In this document: piece by piece, positions 8,786-22,053 of the stretch
Layout of the letters: the number at the start of each line of letters is the position of its first letter
Numbering within the stretch: position 1 is the first letter of the stretch
Assembly: GCA_046347635.1 (NCBI GenBank)
Contig: JAXMFT010000003.1
Coordinates: 124,001-188,000, forward strand
DNA length: 64,000 nt
Source: JAGVSZ01 sp019137045
GTDB taxonomy: Bacteria; Pseudomonadota; Gammaproteobacteria; Burkholderiales; SG8-39
Direction of reading: 5' to 3'
Made by a program: the position numbers and the translations under genes
The notes under the pieces: generated by a model
Told to the model about the DNA's origin: nothing
Database searches by the model: none
What the model saw: the letters and a program-made list of their open reading frames with translations, nothing else

Positions 8786-9580
8786 TTACTTGACGTAGCG
8801 GCGGAAGTCGGGCTTGCGCTTCTCGGTGAACGCGCGCACCCCTTCCTTCGATTCCTCGGTGTCGTAGTAGAGCCGGAGCGCCTGCAGGCCGAGCCCCGCC
8901 ATCCCGGCGATCGCATCCGAGTCCGCGTTGAACGAGCGCTTCGCGATCGCGATCGCGGTGGGGCTGCGCTCGACGATCTCGCGGCACCAGGCGTCCACCT
9001 CGGCGTCGAGCTGGTCGTCCGGCACGACCTTGTTGACGAGCCCCATCTCGAGCGCCTCGCGCGCGGAGTAGCGCCGGCAGAGGTACCAGATCTCGCGCGC
9101 CTTCTTCTCCCCGACGATGCGCGCGAGGTAGGCGGTGCCGAAGCCCGGGTCCACCGACCCCATCTTCGGGCCGACCTGGCCGAACTGCGCGCTCTCGCCC
9201 GCGATCGTCAGGTCGCAGATCGTGGCGAGCACGTTGCCGCCCCCGATCGCGTAGCCGCGCACCTTCGCGATCACCGGCTGCGGGACGCCGCGGATGATGC
9301 CGTGCAGCTCCTCCATCGGCAGGCCGATCGTGCCGCGCCCGTCGTACGAGCCCGCGTGGGCGGACTGGTCGCCGCCGGTGCAGAACGCCTTGGTCCCGGC
9401 GCCGGTGAGCACGATCACGCCGACCGTCCTGTCCCAGCCGGCGCGCCCGAAGGCGTGCAGCAGCTCGTCGCAGGTCTTGCCGCGGAAAGCGTTGTGCTTG
9501 GCGGGGCGGTTGATGGTGATGGTGACGACGCCGTCGCGCTGGTCGTAGAGGAGGTCTTCGTAGTCGGCCGGTGCACTCAT
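8786..9580 (-). CDS. badI: 2-ketocyclohexanecarboxyl-CoA hydrolase (BadI)
   Basis: A 264-residue crotonase-superfamily enzyme that opens the alicyclic ring by hydrolysing 2-oxocyclohexanecarboxyl-CoA to pimeloyl-CoA. It matches BadI of R. palustris closely along its length as I remember that sequence: 'NRPAKHNAFRGKTCDEL', 'AFCTGGDQSAH' (about residues 65-75), 'LPMEELHGIIRGVPQPVIA', 'GYAIGGGNVLATICDLT', 'FGQVGPKMGSVDPGFGTA' with the MenB/BadI-type Asp, and 'LYYDTEESKEGVRAF'. DHNA-CoA synthase (MenB) is the nearest alternative, but no men genes are nearby. I use the ATG at 9580; an earlier in-frame start adds 29 Arg/Cys-rich residues unlike the family. It is the first gene of the minus-strand operon, with an FNR-like box about 80 bp upstream. 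Confidence 0.88.
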   Translation of the reverse strand: MSAPADYEDLLYDQRDGVVTITINRPAKHNAFRGKTCDELLHAFGRAGWDRTVGVIVLTGAGTKAFCTGGDQSAHAGSYDGRGTIGLPMEELHGIIRGVPQPVIAKVRGYAIGGGNVLATICDLTIAGESAQFGQVGPKMGSVDPGFGTAYLARIVGEKKAREIWYLCRRYSAREALEMGLVNKVVPDDQLDAEVDAWCREIVERSPTAIAIAKRSFNADSDAIAGMAGLGLQALRLYYDTEESKEGVRAFTEKRKPDFRRYVK

Positions 9581-9653
9581 GGCGCCTGCTTCGCGGTCGC
9601 CGGGCGGCGCCCGGCATCGCGCGCAGGGTAGCGCGCGCCGCTTACGGCCCGAC

Positions 9654-9667
9654 ATGACCGAGATCAA
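9654..9667 (-). promoter_or_regulatory. FNR/ANR-like box upstream of badI
   Basis: On the minus strand the site reads TTGATCTCGGTCAT, nine of ten conserved positions of TTGAT-N4-(A/G)TCAA. Its centre is about 80 bp before the badI ATG. AadR, an FNR-type protein, controls anaerobic benzoate genes in R. palustris, so oxygen-dependent control is plausible. No mapped promoter supports it here. Confidence 0.4.
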
Positions 9668-9730
9668 ACGAATGCGGGCGGCGGCCTCGCCCGCGCTCGC
9701 CCCCCGGCCGGCGCGGCGGCGCCGGCCGCG

Positions 9731-10885
9731 TCAGCGGACGAACTGGCCGCTGCGGCCGACGATCGTGAGGTCCACCAGCGCCGTGGCGTTGTTGTGGTCC
9801 TGGCGCGAGAAGGTGACGACCACGCCGCCGAGGTCGACCGCGCGCATTTCCTCGAGCGCGGCGAGCAGCCCGGCGCGGGTCAGCTTGGGCCCCGCGCGTC
9901 GCAGGCCCTCGACCAGGACCTTGGCCGACACGTAGCCCTCGAGGTGGGGGAACGAGGGCCGGTCGCCCTTGGCCGCGAGCAGCGCGTGGTACTCGCGCGT
10001 GATCGCTTCGCGCTTGTCCCAGGGGAAAGGCACCACCTGCGCGACCACGATCCCGTGCGCGCGCTCGCCGAGCACCTTGACGAGATGCTCGTTGTTCACC
10101 ACCGACAGGCAGTAGAACTGGGCGAAGTGCCCCTGCTTCTGGTAGGCGTCGATGAACCCCGGCACCGACGCGCCCGCCGAGGAGACGAGGATGGTCTCGG
10201 GCTGCCCCGCGGCGATCTGCTTCGCCGCGCCCTGGAGATCCGGCTGCGCCGGGTCGAGCGGCGCGGTCGCGACCGGCTTCAGACCGTAGCCGGCGAGCGC
10301 GCGCTCGGCGGCGGCGAGCCCTTCCTTGCCGAAGGCGTTGTCCAGATAGGCGACCGCGAGGCGCTTGGCGCCGTTGCCGGCCGCCTGCTCGACCAGCCGC
10401 GTCATCTCCTCCGCGTACGACGCGCGCACGTGGAAGGCGAGCCGGCTCGGCTTGCGCAGCACCGCCGCGCCGCTGAACGGAAACAGGAACGGCACGCCGT
10501 CGCGCTCGGCCACCGCGAGGGCCTTGAGCGCGGTGGGCGTCCCGTTGACGCTGAAGAGCGCGAAGCTGCGGTCCTCGCGCACCAGGCGGATCGCGTTCGC
10601 CTCGGCGCGCGCGGCGTCGTACCCGTCGTCCAGCGACGTGAGGACGATGCGCCGCCCGTGCACCCCGCCCTGCCCGTTCACGTGCTCCAGGTAGAGCAGC
10701 GCGCCGTCGCGGTTCGCCGTGCCGAGCGCGGCGAACGGCCCGGTGAGCGGGGCGCTCTGACCGAGGCGGACCTCGGTCGCCGTGACTCCGTCCTCGCCCC
10801 GCGCGGCGCCGCTCAGCCCCGCGCCGAGCGCAAGCGCGGCGCAGAGCAGACGGTTCACCACGGCAATCCTTCCCCGCTTCGGCAT
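9731..10885 (-). CDS. ABC transporter substrate-binding protein (HAAT, Peripla_BP_6 type)
   Basis: A second periplasmic receptor of the leucine-binding type, 384 residues, with a signal peptide ending near 'LGAGLSGAARGED'. The mature N-terminus 'EVRLGQSAPLTGPFAALG' and 'VNGQGGVHGRRIVLTSLDDGYD' are hallmarks of this family, as is 'EGYVSAKVLVEGLRRAG' near the C-terminus. It has no permease or ATPase partner of its own nearby, so it may deliver an alternative ligand to the transporter encoded just downstream. The ATG at 10885 has GGAGAGG eight bases before it; a GTG at 10861 is a reasonable alternative. It is separated from badI by 150 bp and has its own FNR-like box. Confidence 0.85.
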   Translation of the reverse strand: MPKRGRIAVVNRLLCAALALGAGLSGAARGEDGVTATEVRLGQSAPLTGPFAALGTANRDGALLYLEHVNGQGGVHGRRIVLTSLDDGYDAARAEANAIRLVREDRSFALFSVNGTPTALKALAVAERDGVPFLFPFSGAAVLRKPSRLAFHVRASYAEEMTRLVEQAAGNGAKRLAVAYLDNAFGKEGLAAAERALAGYGLKPVATAPLDPAQPDLQGAAKQIAAGQPETILVSSAGASVPGFIDAYQKQGHFAQFYCLSVVNNEHLVKVLGERAHGIVVAQVVPFPWDKREAITREYHALLAAKGDRPSFPHLEGYVSAKVLVEGLRRAGPKLTRAGLLAALEEMRAVDLGGVVVTFSRQDHNNATALVDLTIVGRSGQFVR

Positions 10886-10944
10886 GGCCGCGCCCTCTCC
10901 AGGAATCCTGGGCGCCTTTGTCCGCTCATGCCTTCCGAGGCGCG

Positions 10945-10958
10945 GTGACCCAGATCAA
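10945..10958 (-). promoter_or_regulatory. FNR/ANR-like box upstream of the second binding-protein gene
   Basis: Minus-strand TTGATCTGGGTCAC matches nine of ten conserved positions of TTGAT-N4-(A/G)TCAA and is almost identical to the box at 9654-9667. Its centre lies about 66 bp before the ATG at 10885. The 269-bp region 10886-11154 between the divergent genes shows no other gene or clear promoter. Confidence 0.4.
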
Positions 10959-11154
10959 AAGCGCGGTGGCGCGCGGCGCGATCGCGGCGGCGACGTGGAA
11001 AATGCCTTCGCTGCGGCGAGCCGTATGTCACGGCCGCCGCCGTTCGCCGTTCAGGCGTTCGCCGCCACGGCCGCTTCGCCGCGGGCGGCGGGGGGACGCG
11101 CACTCCCGCCGCGCAGGATGTCGGCGCGCTGCGGGCCGCGGTTAAACTCGCGGC

Positions 11155-12365
11155 GTGACGACCCAACCGCACCCGCAAGCCGGGCTGCTCGCGGAGGCGC
11201 GCACGCGCGCGGTCGCGCTCCTCGAGCGCAACCTCACGGCGCACGGAGTGCTGGCGGCGACGCCCGCCCCCCGGGCCGACGCGCGCGGCTACACGGCGAT
11301 CTTCGGCCGCGACGAGGCGGTGTGCGCGATCGGCATGGCGGTGTCGGGCGCGGCGACGCTCGAGCGCTCGGCCGCGCGCGGCCTGGCGACGCTCGCCGCG
11401 CACCAGGCGCCGAACGGGCAGATCCCGAAGTTCGTCGACGTGCGGCGCGCGGAGGCCGATTTCTGGTATCTCGGCTGCATCGACGCGACGCTCTGGTGGC
11501 TCGTGGCGCTCGCCGTCCTCGACCGCCTGCAGCCCGCCGGCCGGCTGCGGCGCCGGTTCGCCGCGCAGATCCGCAAGGCGATCGGCTGGCTCGCGTGCCA
11601 AGAGCACCAGCGCTTCTTCCTGCTGCAGCAGAACGAGGCGAGCGACTGGGCCGACATCATGCCGCGCTCCGGCTTCGTGCTGTACACCAACGCGCTCTGG
11701 CACCTCGTGAAGCGCCTGTACCGGCTGCCGCGGGCGGACGAGACGCGCCGCAGCGCGAACGAGCTCTTCCACCCGTTCTCGGCGGCGCTCGCCGAGTACC
11801 GCCGCGCGCGGCTGCTCGCGCACTACGCGCGCGGCCGCGCGCGCCACCGCGAGCTCTACCTCAGCTTCGTGAACTTCGCCTTCTTCGGCGACGAGGGCGA
11901 CACGTTCGGCAACGTGCTCGCGGTGCTGTGCGGCCTGGCCGACGACGCCGCGGCCCACCGCACGCTGCACGCGCTCGAGCGCGCCGGGGTCAACGACCCG
12001 TACCCGGCGCGCGCGGTGTGCGCGCCGATCACCGAGCACGACTTCCTCTGGCGCCCGTACATGTCGCGGCACCGGCAGAACTTCGCCTGGCAGTATCACA
12101 ATGGCGGGGTGTGGCCGTTCGTCGGCGGCTTCTGGGTGGCGGCGCTCGCCGAGTCCGGCCGGCGCGCGCAGGCGGCGGAGGCGTTGGCGCAGGTGGCCCG
12201 GGCGAACGCGCTCGGCGACTGGGCGTTCAACGAGTGGCTGCACGGCCGCACCCTCGAGCCGCGCGGGATGCGCGGGCAGTCGTGGAACGCCGCGGCATTC
12301 CTGATCGCGTGCCACGCGCTCGACCGCGGCGGGCTGTTCCGCACGCGCGGAACGTGGAGGGCCCG

Positions 12366-12372
<7 letters not shown>
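11155..12372 (+). CDS. (alpha/alpha)6-barrel glycosidase, GH100/debranching-like
   Basis: A 405-residue protein with features of six-hairpin glycosidases of the neutral-invertase/amylo-alpha-1,6-glucosidase group: 'YTAIFGRDEAVCAIGM', 'APNGQIPKFVD', 'SDWADIMPRSGFVLYTNALW', 'YHNGGVWPFVGGFW' and 'FNEWLHGRTLEPRGMRGQSWNA'. The acidic residues in the SDWAD and FNEW motifs would be catalytic candidates by analogy. It starts at a GTG and its last seven bases (GTGCTGA) overlap the glgB GTG, so it is the first gene of the glycogen/trehalose operon. It may trim or hydrolyse an alpha-glucan, sucrose or trehalose-related sugar; I cannot fix the substrate. Confidence 0.65.
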
Positions 12373-14241
<1,869 letters not shown>

Positions 14242-14249
<8 letters not shown>

Positions 14250-16257
14250 TTCCCCCATCACCCCGCCGGACGGCGCGGCCGACGGCCGCGTGCGCGCGGT
14301 CGTGGAGAACGTGTCGCCCGCGGTCGACGGCGGCCGCTTCGCGGCCAAGCGCATCGCCGGCGACCGCGTCGAGGTCGAGGCCGACTGCTTCGCCGACGGC
14401 CACGACGTGCTCGCCGCGCGGCTGCTGTGGCGCGCGGAGTCGGAGCGCGCCTGGCGCGAGGCGCCGATGGCGCCGGTCGGCAACGACCGCTGGCGCGGCA
14501 GCTTCGTCGCCGGCCCGCCCGGGCGCTACCGCTACACGGTGACCGCCTGGGTGGACGGTTTCCTGTCCTGGCGCCACGACTTCGCGCGCCGGGAGGACCC
14601 CGAGGACATCCGCGTCGCCGCGCTCGCCGGCGCGGGGCTTCTCGTCGCGGCGGCGGCGCGGGCGGACGGCGCCGACCGCGCGTTGCTCGAGGCCGCCGCC
14701 GCGCGCCTGCGCCGCGGCGGCGACGCGCAGACGCTGCGCCAGGCCGGGCTCGACGAGGCGCTCGCGGCGGTCGCCGCGCGCCACCCCGACCGGCGCTTCG
14801 CTTTCACCTGCCCGGTCGAGTTCCCGCTCGAGGTCGACCGCGAGCGCGCCCGCTTCAGCACCTGGTACGAGCTCTTTCCGCGCTCGACCGCGCCCGAGGC
14901 CGGGCGCCACGGCACGTTCCGCGACTGCGAGGCGCGCCTGCCCTACGTCGCCGCGATGGGATTCGACGTGCTCTACCTGCCGCCGATCCACCCGATCGGG
15001 CGCGCGAGCCGCAAGGGGCCGAACAACACGCTCGTCGCGACCGCCGCCGACGTCGGCAGCCCGTGGGCGATCGGCGCGGCCGAGGGCGGGCACAAGGCGG
15101 TGCACCGCGAGCTCGGCACGCTCGAGGACTTCCGCCGCCTCCTCGCCGCCGCGCGCGCCCACGGCATGGAAGTGGCGCTCGACGTCGCGTTCCAGTGCGC
15201 GCCCGACCATCCGTACGTCGGCGCCCACCCGGAGTGGTTCGAGCGGAGGCCGGACGGCTCGGTGCAGTACGCCGAGAACCCGCCCAAGAAGTACCAGGAC
15301 ATCTACCCGTTCGACTTCGAGAGCGACGACTGGCGCGGACTGTGGGCGGAGCTCGCGAGCGTGTTCGGGTTCTGGATCGACGAGGGGGTGAGGATCTTCC
15401 GCGTCGACAACCCGCACACCAAGGCGTTCCCGTTCTGGGAGTGGGCGATCGCGGCGCTGAAGCGCGCGCACCCCGACCTGATCTTCCTCGCCGAGGCGTT
15501 CACCCGGCCGAAGGTGATGCAGCGCCTGGCGAAGCTCGGCTACACGCAGTCGTACACCTACTTCGCCTGGCGCAACACCAGGCACGAGCTCACCGAGTAC
15601 TTCACCGAGCTCGCGCACGGGCCGGGGCGCGAGTACTTCCGGCCCAACGTGTGGCCCAACACGCCCGACATCCTGACCGAGTACCTGCAGTTCGGCGGCC
15701 GGCCGGCGTTCATCGCGCGCCTGGTGCTCGCCGCCACGCTCGCCGCGAGCTACGGCATCTACGGGCCGGCGTTCGAGCTCTGCGAGCGCGAGGCGCGCGA
15801 GCCGGGCAGCGAGGAGTACCGCGACTCCGAGAAGTACCAGCTGCGCAGCTGGGACCTCGACCGTCCCGACAGCCTCGCCGCGCTGATCGCGCGGGTGAAC
15901 CGGGCACGCCGCGAGAACCCGGCGCTGCAGCGCGACGGGTCGCTCGCGTTCTACCCGGTCGACAACGAGAGCATCATCTGCTATGGAAAGACGACGCCGG
16001 ACGGCGACAACGCGATCGTGACGGTGGTGAACCTGGACCCGTACCACGTCCAGTCGGGCTGGGTCGAGCTCGACACGGCGGCGCTCGGCATCGACGCGCA
16101 CTCGCCCTACCAGATGCACGAGCTGCTGACCGGCGCGCGCTACCTGTGGAGCGGGCCGCGCAACTTCGTGCGCCTCGACCCGCAGCGCTCGCCGGCGCAC
16201 GTCTTCCGTCTGCGGCGGCGGGTGCGCAGCGAGCGCGACTTCGACTACTTCCTGTAG
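14242..16257 (+). CDS. glgE: Alpha-1,4-glucan:maltose-1-phosphate maltosyltransferase GlgE
   Basis: A 671-residue GH13_3 enzyme that extends alpha-1,4-glucan with maltose units from maltose-1-phosphate. It has the GlgE N-domain ('VVENVSPAVDGGRFAAKR'), the marker 'STWYELFPRS', 'LPPIHPIGRASRKGPNN', the nucleophile Asp in 'IFRVDNPHTKAFPFWEW', the acid/base Glu in 'LIFLAEAFTRPKVM', and 'WPNTPDILTEYLQFGG'. Its ATG overlaps the end of glgB by eight bases. Together with TreS-Mak and GlgB it completes the trehalose-to-glucan route. Confidence 0.96.
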
Positions 16258-16276
16258 CGGCCGGGAGGCCTGGCGG

Positions 16277-19612
<3,336 letters not shown>

Positions 19613-19643
19613 GCGCGCCCGGCCCGCGGCACACGGAGGCCCC

Positions 19644-20372
19644 ATGGACAAGCTCGACATGCTGTTCGAACCGGTGCGCGCCCTGCTGGTGGAGGTCGGC
19701 GCCTTCCTGCCGCGCCTCGTTCTCGCGCTGGTGGTGCTGATCGGCGGCTGGCTGCTCGCGCGGCTCGCCCGCTTCGCCGTCGTGCGCGGCCTGCGCGCGG
19801 TCAACTTCAACGTGCTGACCGAGCGCGCCGGCATGGACGGATTCCTGCAGCAGGGCGGCATCCGCTCCGACACCACCGGCATCTTCGGCGCGCTCGTCTA
19901 CTGGCTGGTCATCCTCGCCGCGCTGATCATCGCGTTCAACGGGCTCGGCCTCACCTACATCACCGACCTGCTGCAGAAGGTGGTGCTGTTCGTGCCGCAC
20001 GTCGTGGTGGCGCTCCTGATCCTCGCCTTCGGCGCCTACTTCGCGCGCTTCATCGCCACCACCGTGGGCACCTACTGCCGCAACGTCGGGGTGGCCGCCG
20101 GCGACGCGGAGCTGCTCGCCCGCATCGCGCAGTACGCGATCCTCGCGTTCGTGGTGCTGATCGCCTTCGACCAGATGGGCGTCGGCGGCGCGATCATCCG
20201 CGAGAGCTTCCTCATCGTGCTCGCCGGCGTGGTGTTCGCCCTCGCGCTCGCGTTCGGGCTCGGCGGGCGGGAGTGGGCGGCGGCGATGCTCGAGCGCTGG
20301 TGGCCGCGGCGGCGGGCCGGGGAGGATGCGCCGGGCAACGAGGGCGGTCCGCGCGCGCCCGGGCGGCGTTAG
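19644..20372 (+). CDS. Mechanosensitive-channel-type membrane protein (conserved TM-helix repeats)
   Basis: A 242-residue inner-membrane protein with about five hydrophobic segments and the pattern of conserved TM-helix (MscS-associated) proteins: 'LPRLVLALVVLIGGWLLARL', 'RSDTTGIFGALVYWLVILAAL' and 'ALAFGLGGREWAAAMLERW', the last matching the GLGGRE motif found in such proteins. No MscS beta domain follows, so it is the short, domain-only type. GGAGG lies before the ATG at 19644. It follows treS-mak by 31 bp and may be co-transcribed; trehalose metabolism and a mechanosensitive-like protein would both fit osmotic stress. Function is inferred from family. Confidence 0.75.
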   Translation: MDKLDMLFEPVRALLVEVGAFLPRLVLALVVLIGGWLLARLARFAVVRGLRAVNFNVLTERAGMDGFLQQGGIRSDTTGIFGALVYWLVILAALIIAFNGLGLTYITDLLQKVVLFVPHVVVALLILAFGAYFARFIATTVGTYCRNVGVAAGDAELLARIAQYAILAFVVLIAFDQMGVGGAIIRESFLIVLAGVVFALALAFGLGGREWAAAMLERWWPRRRAGEDAPGNEGGPRAPGRR

Positions 20373-20492
20373 CCGAGACCGTATCGTCCGGAACAAATGC
20401 GGGAAGGCCGGGCTGCCGCAAAGAGGAAGCGTTTTCCGGTGGAGCAGATGCCTTGCTCGCCGTTACCATTCGCTGGAGAAATGGAGGACGTC

Positions 20493-21482
20493 ATGCGACC
20501 AGTCGCTCTCGTTGGCCGGATCGTCGGGGTTCTAGGTGCGCTTTGCGCCGCGGGGGCGATGCTCCCGGCCGCGCGGGCGGACGACTTTCCCGCGCGCAAC
20601 ATCACGATCGTCGTGCCGTACGCGCCCGGCGGCGGGACCGACACCCTGGCGCGCATGTTCGGCCAGAAGCTCGAGGAGCGGCTAGGCAAACCGGTCGTCA
20701 TCGAGAACCGCCCCGGCGCGGGGGCGGTCATCGGCGCCAACGCCGTTGCCAGGGCGACGCCCGACGGCTACACGCTGCTGATGGGCACGAGCACGCCGCT
20801 CGCCATCAACGCCACGCTGTTCAGGAAGCTGCCCTACGATCCGGCGCGGGACTTCGTGCCGCTCGCGCTCGTCGCCAACGTCCCGTTCGTGCTGGTCGTC
20901 AACCCCTCGCTGCCGGTGCAGTCGACGGCGGAGCTGATCGCCTACGCGCGCGCCAATCCGGGCAAGCTCTCGTTCGGCTCGGCCGGTGCGGGCTCGCCCC
21001 ACCACCTGTTCATGGAGCTCTTCAAGTCCATGACCGGCACCGACATGCTGCACGTGCCCTTCAAGGGCAGCGCCCCTGCCCTCACCGAGCTCATCGCCGG
21101 GCGAATTCCGCTGATGTTCACCGACATACCGCCGTCGCAGGAATTCATCAAGGCCGGCCGGATCCGCGCGCTCGGCGTCTCGTCGCACGAGGTCGTGGCG
21201 CAACTGCCCGGCGTGCCCACGATCGCCGCAACCGTTCCGGGCTTCGAAGCGGTCGCCTGGCAGGGGTTGGTCGCGCCCGCCGGCACGCCCAAGCCGGTGG
21301 TCGACAAGCTGCACGGGACGCTCGTGCAGATCGAGGCGCTGCCGGAAATCAGGGAGAGGATCGGCAAGATCGGCATGATCCCGATCGCCACCCCGCCGGT
21401 CGCCGAGCTGCAGTCCTACGTCAAGTCCGAAGTCGCGCGCTGGGGCGAGGTCGTGCGCAAAGCCGGCGCGATCGTCGACTGA
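20493..21482 (+). CDS. tctC: Tripartite tricarboxylate transporter receptor (TctC/Bug family)
   Basis: A periplasmic solute receptor of 329 residues. A signal peptide (key part 'GVLGALCAAGAMLPAARAD') is followed by 'NITIVVPYAPGGGTDTLAR', 'LGKPVVIENRPGAGAVIGA' and 'PDGYTLLMGTSTPLAIN', all hallmark Bug motifs. The ATG at 20493 has GGAGG six bases upstream; a start 12 bases earlier is possible. No tctA/tctB membrane genes are nearby, as is common for the many orphan Bug receptors of betaproteobacteria. The ligand is unknown; the adjoining amidohydrolase suggests an aromatic or carboxylic acid. The 120-bp region before it has no clear promoter. Confidence 0.92.
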   Translation: MRPVALVGRIVGVLGALCAAGAMLPAARADDFPARNITIVVPYAPGGGTDTLARMFGQKLEERLGKPVVIENRPGAGAVIGANAVARATPDGYTLLMGTSTPLAINATLFRKLPYDPARDFVPLALVANVPFVLVVNPSLPVQSTAELIAYARANPGKLSFGSAGAGSPHHLFMELFKSMTGTDMLHVPFKGSAPALTELIAGRIPLMFTDIPPSQEFIKAGRIRALGVSSHEVVAQLPGVPTIAATVPGFEAVAWQGLVAPAGTPKPVVDKLHGTLVQIEALPEIRERIGKIGMIPIATPPVAELQSYVKSEVARWGEVVRKAGAIVD

Positions 21483-21525
21483 GGCACGCACCACCTCACG
21501 CCATTGCCTGGGAGCGCCGCGGAAA

Positions 21526-22053
21526 ATGAAGGTCATCGACGTCCACACCCACATGCTGAACGACGGCTACCTGCGCCTGCTGAAGAGGAACGGCGGCGGC
21601 TACACGGTGAAGAAGGTGGTCGGCGGCCAGATGGGCATCCACAAGGACGGGGCGCCGTTCATGACGCTGACGCCGGGCATGTTCGACTACGACCTGCGCA
21701 TCCGGGCGATGGACAAGGCGGGAGTGGACATCGCGATCGTGAGCCTCACGAGCCCGAACGTGTTCTGGGGCTCCGGGCGCCAGAGCCTGGAGGCCGCCCG
21801 GCTGGTGAACGACGACATGGCCGCGCAGCAGAGGCGCTATCCGGACCGCATCCGTTTCCTCTGCTCGCTTCCCTGGCAGCACGCGAAACTGGCAGTGGCG
21901 GAGCTCAAGCGCGCCTGCGACGAGCTGGGCGCCGTGGGCGTGATGCAGATGGCGAGCGTCGACGGCGTCTCGCTGACCGACCCGGCCTTCGCCCCGGTGT
22001 GGAGGGAGATCGACCGGCGCGCCCTGCCGGTGCTCATCCATCCGCTGGGACGA
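21526..22053 (+). pseudogene. Amidohydrolase_2 family protein (ACMSD-like), 3' truncated
   Basis: The first about 176 codons encode the front half of a metal-dependent amidohydrolase/decarboxylase of the aminocarboxymuconate-semialdehyde decarboxylase type: the metal motif 'DVHTHML', then 'AMDKAGVDIAIVSLTSPNVFW', 'RYPDRIRFLCSLPWQHA', and the second metal His in 'LPVLIHPLG'. Full-length members are about 320-350 residues. Sequence similarity ends abruptly at about 22053; the frame stays open to 22290 but encodes unrelated residues, and the C-terminal metal ligands (HGGG, xxxSD/TDYP) are absent. It starts 43 bp after the tctC-like gene and was probably its operon partner. Inactive as it stands. 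Confidence 0.75.

Noticed and set aside
8786..9580. MenB (naphthoate synthase) as identity of the crotonase
   Set aside because: No menaquinone genes nearby, and the match to BadI, with aliA and aliB in the same operon, is better.
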